This document shows positions 1 to 13,122 of a stretch of DNA of 64,000 bases, one piece after another. Position numbers and translations under genes: made by a program. The DNA comes from Megalonaias nervosa. Lineage: Eukaryota > Mollusca > Bivalvia > Unionida > Unionidae. The DNA is taken from assembly GCA_016617855.1 (NCBI GenBank), contig JAECUM010001767.1, positions 1 through 64,000 of the forward strand. The letters are read 5' to 3'. Positions within the stretch are counted from its first letter, which is position 1; each line of letters starts with the position of its first letter. The notes beneath the pieces are model-generated. The model saw only the letters and a list, made by a program, of their open reading frames with translations, searched no databases and had not been told where the DNA came from.

Positions 1-38
<38 letters not shown>
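1..38. repeat. (AT)n microsatellite, cut by window edge
   Basis: The first 38 bases are a pure AT dinucleotide run that probably continues to the left of the window. Confidence 0.95.
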
Positions 39-44
<6 letters not shown>

Positions 45-3000
45 TCCTGTTTGTCTCAGTATGTTTAAGGTGGAATTTTTAAGAATTTTTTTTTGTAGAC
101 TATTGCCTATGTCTTGTGTCCAGATTCTTTATAGGTCACATTTATTCACCATTGGCACCAATAAGATCATTATTGGCACACTTGGAAACTGTGTCCACAT
201 GGCACATTGTTGAGATACTCTGTAAATTTTGGATGTCTTTGCACCTGTCTTGTTGCAGGTGATTTTTTCAGCTCTGTACATATAATGTGCATTATGTAGG
301 TCATCATTTGACTTGACAACAAGTTAGTCTGATTAACTGCTCCATATTATTGACTTCAGTTTTAACACAGCCATAAATGATAAAATTCCTCATTATCTGC
401 AAATGTATGTCTTTACAAGAGGTGTTTCATAAATATACTGGCAAACTAAAACCTATTATTGCCGAAATTTGCTCAGATTGGAATATTTCAAAGCGATATT
501 ATGGAATAGCGATTGTCTTAAGAGGCTTCCCTTTTTTCATGCAGGCCACCACCAGAACAAAATGAAATTCTTAACGAGTTTTGTACAGATCAATGACGGT
601 ACAATGAAACAGAGGGAGGCACTTAAACCTGTACAAGAAACCCATCATAAATATAACATTATTTAGTAAATCAGATTGTGAATAGGCCCTTTAACTTAAT
701 CAGAGAAGAATGTAGACACGGAACTCAGATGAAGAAATAATTTAGGATTTTAATTGATGTACATCAAATATTATAAATTTCTTTATGTGAAATTACAAAA
801 AAATGAAAATCATCTTTATGTTTTAAAAGAATATCAAGGGGTCATAGGCTTCATATCCCATAGTTAAATTTGTCTGCTATAAGTTTAATTTTGAGTCCAT
901 GTTTATTGGGGATGAAACAATACACCTACACCATGTATTGATATGATTCACGATACACATCATACGATACCATACATTATCAATACACATGTCAATTTAA
1001 TGATCTTTTCATCTTTAGAAGGTTTGTCATTTGGTGTTGTTTTATATGTGTTGATATGTTGGTTATTTCCAGTACGCAGATTACAGACAGGCATAAACTT
1101 AATATATGTTCATATGTCATTCTTATCCTTGACAAGATATAAAAAAACCACTTCCAAACAGACCACTGTGTGGTATCACTGATTTTAATTCAGCCTTTTT
1201 GGCCTTTTTAGATGGCTTCATTTGAGACAATGCAGGTCTTATCTTGGTCACTATGCCCTTTGTTTTTCCTGCATGAATGCTTTAAAAACATCTTATTATC
1301 AATTTCATGTCTTAAGTTTGGAAGGCATTTTGGTGTTGTTATCTTCAAAATAAAACAAATACTTCAGTTTCCTCGTGCAAGGAAAATCTTATCTGAATCA
1401 AGTCAGAGTGATACAGCAGAGATGACTAACAACCAGATCTGTCACATTGTACTTCCTGCAGATGGAAAACAACTGTCTAGGTCAGAGTCATTTCTGTCAG
1501 TGAAAAGGGAAATTATTGACAGCATGCACTCCTGTTCTGCAAATTGACAAGGTGGATATGAGTAATATTGTTTGGAAAATAAACTAATATTGTGTATTAC
1601 TAATGCATGCCAATAATAGAATAATAAAACTTGGTGGTGGAAATTTGTTTGGATGAGAACTACATCCTCATTTCAAAAGTAGGCCATTAAGACTCATTTT
1701 ATGCTTTACTTATTTGAGATAGAATTTGTTCTTCATGTTCCTTTCTTGTACATATAAGATGCATATGGCCTTACAAGAAAATGTGACCAGTAGTTAACCT
1801 TACTGGCTTTGCTTAAGTTTCCATCTAGCTCAAAGGCACACAGGTGTTTGGCATGTTGTTATAATAACTTGCCTAGAATCATGAAACTAGGTGAGGGGTA
1901 AAGAGCATACACTTGTTGCAAAAAGATGTGCATGTGACCTATATATTTTGTGCTTCAGTGCCTTGGTTGAAATTTTGTGTTCAGAGTTACTTTATCAGTA
2001 CTGTAAAATATAGAATCATGAAATTTGTTAACATGATGCATTTCTGTTGGTACTACACCCATACCATGATCAGTGTGACCTACAATTTAAGCTTTACTAT
2101 CATTGGTTATGTATGTGTTTAGCTCAAGACAACAGAGATTTTTGCATGATTCTTACTTCCTTTCCTAGATCATTTCCTTTACTAGATCGAAGGCCCAATG
2201 CAGTTAGAATTAGGAATAAATTAGCATTTCCGGTGGTAAATTTTCTTACTATGGTAATGATTATACATTATATTGTATATTGTTACTCTCAGTATATGGA
2301 GACGAAATGAATAATGAGCATTTGAGGTAGAATACTTTTTTCAAATATTCAAGTACAAAATTTGTATTCGAATATTTGCGTGTTTACCTGGTAAGTAGTA
2401 ACATCTATAAGCAAACTCAGTAGTTGACTGTGCTGACTATGGATCGTTGCAGTGCTGTTTGGCAGCATTTGTAAAATCTATAAAAAAAATGTAAATGTAT
2501 AAAATTCAGTTGTCAACTCTGCTAAAGTGCCTGTAATTTGAACATCTGTTCACAAGGTAATACAAATCTCCAAAAATTCTGATTTGCTAGTCGCATTGCT
2601 TACAACATTGGTATTTCTTTTTGTTGCTATTGAGAAGTACTTGAAATGTACCATGTGGCAAGTTGAAAAAAAAACTTGATATAAAACAGGGGTCATATCA
2701 AACTAAACAAAAGCATTTATGAATTTAAAAAAATATACATATTTAATTCAGATATTTTCTGTGCATGACTGTTATAAATAAAAGGGTGCGAATTCAGAAC
2801 TAACTTACTAACCAATCAAGTCCATGGTTGTGTATGAATTGTTTTCACATTTTGCACTCTTTTTTAAGTTGCATTGAATGTCAGTTCATGTGATTTGATT
2901 TTTAATATTTTGTGATAGTGCCCACATTTAACTGAACAAATTAAAATTTGGAGTGACTGACCTTTCTTGCTGTTAGTTCATTTACCATGAAAGTATTTTT

Positions 3001-5290
3001 GGTCATGGGTTGAAAATAACAGGAAAAATGAAACCTACGTTCATTGATTAGTTTGAATAAGAAAAAAAACCCATACTCAGGTACCCTAAAATTTTATTTA
3101 AGTGGAGTATTCAATGCATCTTGGTGGAGTGGTGAGTTAGGGTTTCTGTTGTCAGTAAATACCTAATTAGTAACAAAAGGTAGATTTGAAAGCTTTGTGA
3201 ATATTAAGATTTTACCAAAATAAATTAAAGGAACATTTGAATAGGAACTTTTTTTCTTGTTTTGACTGTTATCACCAGGTTCACTTTAAACTGTGTATGA
3301 TATATTTGAATGAATATGCTTTGAAATATTGGACTGAGTATGTGTCATGTGAGGCAACAGTGGCTAAGCATAGTTCATGCAATAATTGAGCATACATATA
3401 TGTTTGTAATGGTGGTCATGATGGCTTTTACTCCACTGCATCACAAAGCAGTAACATTCACCCTGGACAATCTGGCACTAGGGAAGGACAAGGACAACAG
3501 CTTCTGAAGCAGATCTTTGGAACAGTGTGATTTGAACAGAAAAGAAAAAAAATCCTTTGTCCTTATCAACTCATTATAGTGCATCTACTTTTATTATGTT
3601 ATATCTTTTATTCTAATTTGCAGACACTATCATAGGTCAAGGTCACCTTAGTCCAAACTTATTTTCTGCATGATAATTAATGTTTACAGAGACTGCTCCA
3701 GATTACTGAAAGTTTTGTGGAGGGGACTTACGTAAATTGCTTATTACTTTTGGTTTTTTATGTACAGTATGGAAAATGAATGTTAGAACTTGAACTGACT
3801 ACTTGTGATTTAATGTGATTTTCATGAAGAAGAAAGTTGCTGACAACCTTAGGAAAGTAATGGCTACAATAGAAATCATATGCTTTTCATTTCTCTTTTT
3901 TTAAATTATTGCTTTAGTATTCACTAAATTAAGAATTATAATCAATTTGTGTTTCAGTAGTGTTCATTGCACAAGAGAGAAGGTTTAATTGGTTCATGAC
4001 CTTGCAAATCAATGGTAGTTCATAATTATTTATATTCCTGTGGATTTTAAGGAAAAGATGTTGTACTGCCAAGTCATAAGTCCATTAGCACTGTTAAAAA
4101 TAAAAGATGATAATTTGTGGAGTTTGAGAGTGTTCAGTTGATGTGCAGATCTTTCTCCAGGGTGAGGAGCTTGAGGTATGGGCACACATGATATGATCAT
4201 GCATTTCTTGCGGACTGCTGTATTAAGGTTCACCTGTGTAGTCCTTTAAAATTACTTGTACCCTACTACTTCTTGTCAGCAACTAGTTCTCATCATGGTT
4301 TTCCAGAAGCCTAAATTTTAAACTTTTCATTGCTTTCATAGTTAGTTCAAAGACCAGCTGTGAGACTCCACTGGTAATAAACACGTATATGTTTAAAAAA
4401 AAGCAAGCCCAGATCTCATTGAATCCATTGTTTAACATTTCTTTGCATGGAGTACACACTCATTTGATTATGCACAGTAAGAGACCGGTAAGATAAAATA
4501 ATCAGACCATTATTTTATTACATGTACATGTTTTCAATGGCCAGATGAAAACTGCACAATTTACAGAATTATGTGGCCATTTTAACATGTTACAAGTCTT
4601 GCTTATAGCATATTTTAAACAAAATGTTATGTGCATAGATCAAGAGATCCATCTAAATTATGGCCTGACCATTTAACCTCAGCTGATGGTGATAAACAAA
4701 ACAATACAAACAAATGAGAAAAAAAAATCTCGTAGGCAGTCAAATTACTGCCAGTCCTTCTAGCATAAATGCATATAGGACTAATGCATTCTTAATATGA
4801 ATTACATCTGGCATAAAAGAAGATAAAGACCCTTTATCAGTGAATTTAAAAGCCAAGCATTATGTGCAGATGTAGAGTGATGGTTTAAAAATATGAACAT
4901 CACTATAATGAATAACTTCTTTTATTCTTAAGATTACTATATGATTAATCTTCACTAAACTTACATCATTAATTCCAACACATTTGGGTTCTGTTTTCAT
5001 TGCCTTTTGTGACCAAATTATCATGAATTGGCAACTATTTTTTAAATGACCAATAAACTTTCAAAGAAGGTTCAATGGCTACTAAAAATTGAAGGGAACT
5101 GAAGTACTATGCATTCAACAGTTGAAATTGTGTCAATACAGAATACTTTTCATGGAATTAATTCCATATATTTATTTGTTACATTTTTACATTATTTGTA
5201 ACATCCACATTTAATGCAAAGTGCAGTAGTAGTGTTTGTAGAAGTTCAGATTTTGCTGCATGTAGTAATTTACCATGGATACTCGCATAC
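39..5290. other. A+T-rich non-coding stretch, nothing recognised
   Basis: I see no exon with a believable family match, no clear transposon ends and no tandem array here. Open frames reach only about 110 codons (1212-1547), with no recognisable motif. It may be intron 1 of TMEM131 or upstream intergenic DNA. Confidence 0.5.
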
Positions 5291-5398
5291 AAGTAAAGTC
5301 AGACAGCATGCAAACAACAAAGATTCTGATATGACGTAGCATAATGTACATGCAAATCAGGTTCATTGCTATTTGTTCTAATGATTACTCCTAACAAA

Positions 5399-5494
5399 CT
5401 GCACAGACCCAGATCTGTTGGCACATGATACAACGGCATATCTGGGGCTGTGAAGTTTACTGTTTGACTTGTCTTGTAAGTGAGTATATAAAGT
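5399..5494 (+). repeat. Diverged repeat, copy 1 of 2
   Basis: A segment starting CTGCACAGACC and ending GTGAGTATATA recurs in the same orientation at 6818-6897. The copies share the order of blocks (CTGCACAGACC, ATCTG, CTGTG, AAGTTTA or AAGTTGA, GTGAGTATATA) but have indels. No terminal structure was seen, so the class is unknown. Confidence 0.55.
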
Positions 5495-5640
5495 ATGTCT
5501 CGCCTGCTCACCATACTCACTATATAGGTGGTCCATTTGTTTCTTAAGCAGACCTCATTAAACTTGAAATCGTAATTTTATTTCTGAGCATAACAGTTGA
5601 GCAAATTTAATTAAGAAAAGTTGAATGATGCAAAGGCTTG

Positions 5641-5830
5641 CCATTGCAGATTTCCACATTTTTAACTGTCACAGATTCCCTAATTATTTACTGTCGTAGC
5701 TTGACACATTTTTAACTGTCACAGATCCTTGATTTTTTTTACAGCCGCATATTCCATCATTTTTAACTGCTGCATGTTCCATCATTTTTATGTTATTTTT
5801 TATGTTGCATATTCCCTCATTTTTTTTACT
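5641..5830 (+). repeat. Degenerate short tandem repeat, about 30-bp unit
   Basis: Blocks such as ACATTTTTAACTGTCACAG and CATATTCC(A/C)TCATTTTT recur several times with substitutions and length changes. This gives a decayed tandem array of roughly six units. Confidence 0.6.
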
Positions 5831-5970
5831 GCATATGCCAAACACTCCCACCATGATACCCAATCCAAGTTTCCTCCTCACAGTACTTGTCCTGCTCCAT
5901 TGATACTTGCCCAGTGGTGATAATGGAAAATCCATTACATGTAAGATGCATTTTCATGCTGTAATTGTTG

Positions 5971-6069
5971 CATACAGTGTATACAGTTCAGCTAGAAATT
6001 ATTTGAAAATGTCGATGGGTCACATCGACATTTTCAAATAATTTCTAGCTGAACTGTATACACTGTATG
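5971..6069. repeat. Perfect 47-bp inverted repeat with 5-nt loop
   Basis: The left arm 5971-6017 is exactly complementary to the right arm 6023-6069, around the loop GGTCA. No mismatch was found. A second small palindrome follows at once (6069-6089: GGGCCATT, loop TGACC, AATGGCCC). The DNA could extrude as a cruciform, and a transcript would fold into a long perfect hairpin. No transposon TIR is recognisable, so the origin is unknown; recent template switching or an assembly fold-back are alternatives. Confidence 0.95.
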
Positions 6070-8765
6070 GGCCATTTGACCAATGGCCCACTTTGGCTTT
6101 CATCATTTTGCAATGGAAAACCAAACCTCTGCTTGGGAGGATAAAAAAAATTTAGGGCTCAAATTGATATTGTTAGCATTTCCAGACCTAAATTAAATTT
6201 AATAATGTAAACAAAGCATTCCAATTGACACTTCTAAGATAAACATTTTAGTTCAGTAAGAAAGAATATAGCTAAGATAGATTTACTTGCAAGTTAGCCT
6301 AGTGTCATGGTTGACATTATATGCATTATGAAGTCACAATGTTTATGAATTCAGTATTTGCAGAACAGATAGTTCAAAATACATCTGTTTAATGTAAACA
6401 ATCCACAAGAGGGTATAGTTTTTGGATTTTACTCAAGACTGATATCTGCAAATTATCTATACATGTACAAGCAGGGCATGCCGATTCTAAGGTCTACCAT
6501 ACTTGTACAACTTGAGATTTGAAGAGAATTGCGCAGACCTTGCTCTGTTGGTTGCATGATCTGTTGGCCATTTTATCTACCAGAATCTTGGCCTGTAAAA
6601 TATTTGTCAGCACCTGGATCTTTTAGTACCCTGACCTGTCAGTTCCCTGGTCTGTCAACGTTGTGTTCTGTTGGCACTCTCATCTGTCACTATTTGCAGT
6701 GCATTACCATGTATACTCATTTATAAATCGAATCAAATAACAAGATTTCAATCTTCAATCTGCTATAGTATAACGGGTTTGCAGATCAATGTCTGTATTG
6801 TTTGTTCTACTGATTTACTGCACAGACCTACATCTGCTGGTGCATTATCTGGGTCTGTGCAGCTTGAAGTTGAGCTTGCTTTATAAGTGAGTATATATCG
6901 TGCATACACACAATTATATTGTTAAGCCACTAGAGCATGGAATCTTCAGAATTCATGTCAGTTCCTTTGAACAGCTCTTGTCTGTTCTGCATATCTAATT
7001 ACTGAATGCATCATGGCTTTATTTTGGTGCAAACATGTGTATACAGATGTTTCATAGTGCATAGTCATATACATTGTTTGCAGACTGGGTCAGGTGCTTT
7101 ATTCATCAAATTCACATCTTGTGAATCAAAATATGTTTCTAATATGTGTAGTGTCTAATAGTCAAGTACCCCCCCCCCCCACTGCATGATGTAAACTGTT
7201 TGAAAAGCCTTTATGCAACATTATGCGCACTAGGTAGATATATTTTTAAAGTGTATTCATAGGCTTGAAAAAAAAAAATTGCATTGCTGTTGTCAAATGG
7301 GTTTGATCAAATTCATAAGGTAAATTGGATTCAATGCTTTTAATTGCCATGATATTACACATCTAAATATTTCTCTAGGACACAAGTTTTGCCTTTATTT
7401 CACCCATTATTGGCTAGGATTGGATGAGGCCATACCCAAAGGACCCAGATAATCTGGGGATATGTAAATTCATCAAACATGTACATAATGTGGTGTTTAG
7501 TGTGTAGAATAAAAGTTCTGTAGCCATAGATGTATGCATAGTGAACTTTGGTACAACCATAATATTTTCAGGGGTGATTAGGACAGCTCGTATTCATTCA
7601 CAAATATGGAAATATTTGTACACTATTATCTATGTTCAGTAGGGTCATTGATAGGATGCAATTAAGCCAAAATGGTAGTTCTATTGCCTGTGAATTTTGC
7701 AGATACTCAAAGTGAAGTTGATATTGGCTTTTCTCTCAAAGTTGATCTTCACCACCTTTATTTCATCAACGCATTGAATGCTGTCATATTTCAAGTACAA
7801 TATCAACTCTTGTGTCTTTTTTTTTGTTCAGTGAACAATGTAAAACAGTTTGAACATTATATGTTGTGCTTTTGATAAAGTTTTGTGTCATTAAATGATT
7901 ATTTATGAGTGCAGTTACTTTTTAATTGAGATTGCCAACAAAAATTTACACATGAAGCTTGAATAAGTGGGTGAAATTCCATGCATCTAACCACGAGCAA
8001 ATATTACTCATGGAGACATATAGGCAGATTGCTTGTAAAAGGAAACAAATTTATTTTGTATTTTAAAGTTTAAAAGTAGGAAGAAAGGACTTATGAGTTT
8101 GATACCTGTGACTGGATTTCAACAGTAACCTCATTTCAGGGTTACCATCTTTTGAAAACAATTTTACTGAATCAGACTTAAACTGCAGGTTTAATATTTT
8201 TGTAAGGTTTAATGCTTGTTTCTTTTGCTGTTATTTGACTCACAGGATTGTTTGTAAAATGTCTGATTTAAGCAATTGTTTTCAGTATTTGACATTTTGA
8301 CTGAGCTGTGCACACATCTTCCTATTATCCCACCACATCACCATAGTCATGTGCTCAGAAAAATCATTTTTCCCAAATCATTTGATTCCATCGTGTACCA
8401 TGTTTAGGTAAAGTCCGTTACTGTGCCTCATCTGAAGACATAGTTTACTTGTATTTTGGGGTATTTTTTTTTTACATGTATCTTTGTCTCATATTGGGCT
8501 GACAATCACTAAAATCGAAAATGGTTGTCTCTTGTATGTTCTTCTTCAGTCATGGTTATGCCCATTGTTCATAAACCTTTTGTGGTACTAAAAGACATGC
8601 TTGGGCATGTGTGTAAATTAGATGTGAGTTATATGCATGAAAAACAATTCTGCTGTACATGTATGATAATAAAACTTTCAACTGAAACTGATACAACAAG
8701 TATTGAAGTGCCTTGTAATTCCAAACTCCTGGATTGTATTACAGGTAATAACAGTAAATTATTAG
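6070..8765. other. Non-coding stretch with one repeat copy
   Basis: It contains the second copy (6818-6897) of the repeat seen at 5399-5494 and a short poly-C run near 7170-7182. Nothing else is recognised. Confidence 0.5.
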
Positions 8766-9087
8766 ACCCCTCCCCCCAGGGTAGAGCGTCTGCCTCAGAT
8801 GCAGGAGGTCGTGGGTTCAAACCCCAGCTGAGTCATATCAAAGACTTTTAAAAATGGTACTAACAGCTGCCTCACTTGGCACTCAGCATTAAGAGGTTAG
8901 TGTAAGGACTTGTTGGCCTGGTGTCAGGATAATGTGACTGGGTGGGACATCATGCTACATATCTGTGGCATGATGCCCCAGTGCTAAACATCACTATAAA
9001 CTGTCACACTGCAGACATCATAGCAATATGACTGAAAATTATTAAAGCTACGTTAAAAATCTAAATCACACACACCCCTCCCCCCAG
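8766..9087 (+). mobile_element. tRNA-derived SINE, family 1, with 14-bp target duplication
   Basis: The body at 8780-9073 starts in the tRNA-like head (box B GGTTCAAACCC near 8815) and matches the copy at 17096-17405 along its length. It ends in a CACACA tail. A perfect 14-bp direct repeat, ACCCCTCCCCCCAG, lies at 8766-8779 and 9074-9087 and marks the target-site duplication. The 5' end of the tRNA head, with box A, is missing, so this is a 5'-truncated copy. It is not a functional tRNA gene. Confidence 0.9.
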
Positions 9088-9127
9088 CCCAAAATTCCCC
9101 AAAGCCCACTAAAAATAGGATTTTGTA

Positions 9128-9293
9128 AGTTTGTATTTTCTGAACTTGGTGGATTAATGCAAGTAGTAAAAACACTTAAATTCTAGTCCTGCTGTGAGAT
9201 GAAGTTTTACTTTGTTATTGTTTTTTATAACAGAACTTTTAACACATTAATGGCTATATCATGTCAAGGAAGTGGGAATTAAGTGTCTTTTTC
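9128..9293 (+). repeat. Left arm of a long inverted repeat (partner 12262-12425)
   Basis: This segment is the near-exact reverse complement of 12262-12425. Both share the CTTGGTGGATTAATGCAAGT block and a block ending in ATGGCTATATCATGTCAAGG. The arms lie about 3 kb apart and enclose a (TA)n tract and the pogo-like element. Sequence just outside the right arm resembles the interior of the TIR element at 28642-29323, so the arms are probably parts of one transposon family. Confidence 0.8.
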
Positions 9294-9783
9294 CCCCAAG
9301 GATGTACTAAGACAGACAACCCAGTTTGGCCTGGGAAGGTAATGAACCTGGAACTCTTGAATTATGAACCCGATATTCTTACTGACTGAATTGTCACAGT
9401 TCCCCAGTAAGTTAAGTGTGGCCTATATTCAGACTTGAGTGACTGGTTACATTTTATGTTGAAGATGGTTTCCTTGTACAGCATTATGTTAGCCATAGGG
9501 ACATGAACATTCTGTGTTAATATGCCTTGGTGACTGGAAGTGCAACATTTTTCTGTTGCAAGAAAGGAGGTTGTGAGACATTCTTGTTCATAGAACACTT
9601 TTCTAGGTGTAGATTACAAGGTTTTAGAGAAGGCAGGGTACCCGTCCTGGTCACATGGACATGGCCTGGTTTTTTCACTACCTGGAAATGCGGACTGGCC
9701 AGGTAGTTCCCTGTCAGGTACTCAACCTGGCAAAATTTCTCTTCTCATCCATCCCTTTTATATATATGTTTATAAGGTGAAAG

Positions 9784-9785
<2 letters not shown>

Positions 9786-9847
<62 letters not shown>
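9786..9847. repeat. (TA)n microsatellite
   Basis: About 62 bp of pure TA directly precede the left end of the pogo-like element at 9851. Confidence 0.95.
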
Positions 9848-9850
<3 letters not shown>

Positions 9851-9852
<2 letters not shown>

Positions 9853-12188
9853 GTCAAACCCGGTTATCACGATTATGTCGGGGGTGTAAAAAAATCGTCG
9901 ACATAACCGGGTCCCGAGATATCCGGGTTCATAAAAACCGGTAACGTAATTTTAAAGATGTCCTTGACCATTACTCCCATCTCTTGCTCTTACGTTTACT
10001 GGAATCCCCTCCCACTGCATGTTACAATAAAATACACAAAATGCTTAATTGATAAAAAAATGAAAGAAACTAACCTGGTGTTGTTATCATTTATTCCTTT
10101 TTTATCATCATGAGTAATTTATTAAAGAAAAAATATATAAACACCCTATATCACAAGTAGCGTATGCATCCAGACTGTAGTGTGCATCACTTATGTCAGA
10201 TAACACACGACGCATTTTTATAATTGATGTGAATATTGAAAAACAAATCATGTTTGGCTGTACTCAGAGGTTTGAATATTTTATCATGACTGAAAAATAG
10301 ATCCAAGAAAATCACAAACGAGAGAGAGTGTGAGAGATAAACATCAACCGAATGCTTTCAGGCATCCGCCATTCGCGCATAACATGGTGTTAGGTGCAAA
10401 ATAACCAAGATTGTATTATATCCAGGTTAAATATATGACACTTATCTTGCAAATAAAGATCAATACATGCTTTTGAAAATAAATGTACATGTACATTCAC
10501 TGTGAGTGCAAATGACAATCCTTTCGCTTGCATGGGTTACAAAGAGTATTATTAAAGCAGGCATCAATGCGAGTTGGTATCAATTATGATTCCAGATGAC
10601 GAACAAATAGATGCCCGGGTGGTGAATAAACACATCCGGTAGCTAGCAGTAAACTCATTCTTTGAACTTACCGGCAGGATATCAAACACAAAGGTTATTT
10701 TATTGCAAAGCAAACCAACCCTGGAAACTGACTTTGGATTCTTTTAAGTGTGCAGATTCTTTTTTTCTTTTCTGATTTTTTTTTAGCCAACATTGGTTCC
10801 CTTTTACCGGTATTCATGGGAATTTTGAAAATAAATTAAAACAATGGAAGCCAATTTTTCTGCCAGACCTAAAGAAGAGATATTACAAATAAGAAAACAA
10901 AACAAAATTAAGAAGACCTCAAGCCTGAGAACTAAATTATGGGACCTCGACTGCCATTGTATAGAAGCCAAGTGCCTGAGATTATCCATTCCCGTACATA
11001 TATACGAGCGTATACATAGGGTGATATTCTGCCTAGTAATAAATCTGTTCTGTTTACTGTTGACACGTACATGTATATGCTGTTTCATGAAATGGCTGAA
11101 TGCATTAAAAAAATGAAATTGTTTGTGGCAAGTGTCACCGGTGCTGAGCATATGTATGAAAACATAAGTGCTTTTAAATCGTTCGTTACAAATCAGCGTC
11201 GGATTAAACAAAAGCAGACTGATATTACTTCATATTTACAAAAAAAATAATGCAGTGCATATTATGAGATGTTTATGTACTTTTTGTGTTTATAGATGTA
11301 TAGATTCAAAATGAATTCATTTTTTTTTATTCATATACAGTATGCGTTTATTGTACATGTACGTGTAGGTAATTTTACCGTATATTTTTGTATTTCCACT
11401 ACATTATATTCAGTTTATAAGTCCTAGATATTTTGAAAATATTGTTGACATATTTGGCTAATTTGTCATAAAATGCTATAAAATAAATCGTCATGATATT
11501 ACGTGCATATGGAACAATTTCATGACTTTTGAATATTCAGCCGATCAGCAATTTTCTGTCTGCACATTGATTATTAATTTGTACATGTACATGTACATAA
11601 TATATATATATTTCATTACTTGTATCTCCTTGATTGTTGTTTCTTGTATACATGTATTTCCGAACATAATTCAGATCTGAAATGTACCTTAAGAAACAAA
11701 AGGGAAATGATAAAATACACAAGTAGCTGACGTCTAAGATTCTGCGTTTTCGTAAAATAAAGTTACACTGTATTTTGTGCACACTCCTGTCTTTGTGAAA
11801 CCTTGAATATTTTATGTAGTGAACATGATATATTCTGAATAAACTAATCGATTAAGCTACTCTTAACGAACCAAAAATAGAAAGAATACGAAATAAACAT
11901 GTGACTACCGCCATAACTGACCAAAATTGTGCGTGAAAATTGACCATTTCTTGTATAATTTCTACGAGATTGACGTTAAAAAGTTGCATTTCGTCGAATT
12001 AAGTGGGTCCACATGTTATTTTGGACCGAAACTTATGCCTGACATAACCTGGTTATCGACTTAACAGAGGTCAAGATAAGCGGGCAGAAAATAGCATAAT
12101 AAAGAAGGATTTTTTCAGGACCGGACCAAAACGCTTGACATATGCAGGTTGTCGAGATAACCGAGGTCGACATAAGTGGGTTTGACTG
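9851..12188 (+). mobile_element. Non-autonomous pogo/Tigger-like DNA transposon, copy A
   Basis: The element starts CAGTCAAACCCGGTTATC and ends with the inverted GGGTTTGACTG, flanked by TA on both sides (9849-9850 and 12189-12190), as in Tc1/mariner/pogo elements. The subterminal parts are inverted versions of the same 'Cs and Gs around TTATC/GATAA' text. A second copy in opposite orientation lies at 61292-63048 and shares both ends. The 2.3-kb interior has no frame resembling a DDE transposase (the longest is about 135 codons, with no motifs). It is therefore probably mobilised in trans or dead. Confidence 0.85.
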
Positions 12189-12192
12189 TATA

Positions 12193-13043
12193 TATAAAAT
12201 CACCAACATTCACTTTGCAGATGACATTTATGGCATTCAAAGATGGTGAACCACATCACATCTGTTGCTTGAACAAATAGACACTTAACTCCCATTTCCT
12301 TGACATGATATAGCCATTAATGTGTTAAAAGTTCTGTTATAAAAAAAACAATAACAAAGCAAAACAGTAGGACTAGAATTTCAGTGTTTTTACTACTTGC
12401 ATTAATCCACCAAGTGCAGAAAATGCACAGCCTCCACAGCATATGGTATGGAGATAAGTACCAAAAGACCAAACAACACCAACGGCATCAGTGCAGAGAT
12501 AAAGGTCAGTGGACAGAAGCTAGAAACAGTGACTAGCTTCAGATACCTGGAATCAGTTGTGACAGATGAGGGCTCCAAACCGAAACTACTTTGCCCAGAC
12601 AACAGCAGCACTAACAAGGTTGAGACCAATATGGAAGGACAACAACATTGCTCTTGGTTCCAAAATAAAGCTGATGTGCTTTGTTGTCTTATCCATTTTT
12701 CTATATGCTTGTTATTCGTGGGCATCTCGTACATAGACCACACAGCCAATAAAGAGGTCCAGAGTAAGATCCAACAAGTTATTGGACCCAATGAAGACCT
12801 CCTGACCATTTTGACAAAATGGTACATTCATGTCTCACAATCGTCTGGCCTGGCGAAAAGAATCTTACAAGGCACAGTGAGAAGGTGCAGAAGAAGAGGC
12901 AGACAGAAAAGAGGTGGGAAGACAACATTAAAGAGTGGACAGGCATGGAGTTTTGAGATTCCCAAAGGGCAGTGGAAAACAGGGAAAGATGGAGAGAATT
13001 GGTGGTGAAATTGTGTTGCCCCAATGACATCTTGGGTTACAGG

Positions 13044-13045
<2 letters not shown>
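12193..13045 (+). pseudogene. RTE-type LINE reverse transcriptase, 3' remnant
   Basis: At 12200-12240 a short open stretch reads HFADDIYGIQ, which fits the FADD core of an RTE reverse transcriptase. After an interruption at about 12243-12425 the frame resumes with ASTAYGMEIS, then GQKLETVTSFRYL and VVTDEGSKPK (12425-12590). Further shifted pieces read ISYIDHTANKEV, QQVIGPNEDLLT, SSGLAKRILQGTV and VENREKW, up to about 13020. This block order matches the C-terminal half of RTE LINE ORF2. Multiple frameshifts and stops make it a dead fragment, and it ends at a (TA)n tract. An apparent 186-codon frame from 12448 is this remnant, not a host gene. Confidence 0.85.
12262..12425 (-). repeat. Right arm of the long inverted repeat, lodged in the RTE remnant
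   Basis: It is the reverse complement of 9128-9293 and separates the FADDI piece of the RTE remnant from the downstream part. The adjoining sequence at 12243-12275 (GAACCACATCACATCTGTTG) is also found, with one change, inside the TIR element at 28642-29323. Confidence 0.8.
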
Positions 13046-13048
<3 letters not shown>

Positions 13049-13109
<61 letters not shown>

Positions 13110-13122
13110 ATATATATATATA
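13049..13122. repeat. (TA)n microsatellite, interrupted
   Basis: It has two TA runs (13049-13103 and 13108-13122) split by AAGG. It follows the 3' end of the RTE remnant. Confidence 0.95.

Noticed and set aside
578..660. Upstream TMEM131 exon reading SFVQINDGTMKQ
   Set aside because: The likeness is limited to about four residues, and neither a good acceptor nor a good donor with matching phase is present.
1212..1547. 111-codon frame as a gene
   Set aside because: There is no homology I recognise, and the first half is rich in residues expected from A+T-rich noise. The second half (SESSQSDTAEMTNN..) looks more protein-like but has no support.
10804..11211. Transposase frame inside pogo-like copy A
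   Set aside because: No DDE/DDD motifs or helix-turn-helix are visible in the 135-codon minus frame or the overlapping plus frame, and copy B lacks it.
12448..13008. 186-codon frame as a host gene
   Set aside because: Its content matches shifted pieces of the C-terminal region of an RTE LINE, ending in a TA tract.
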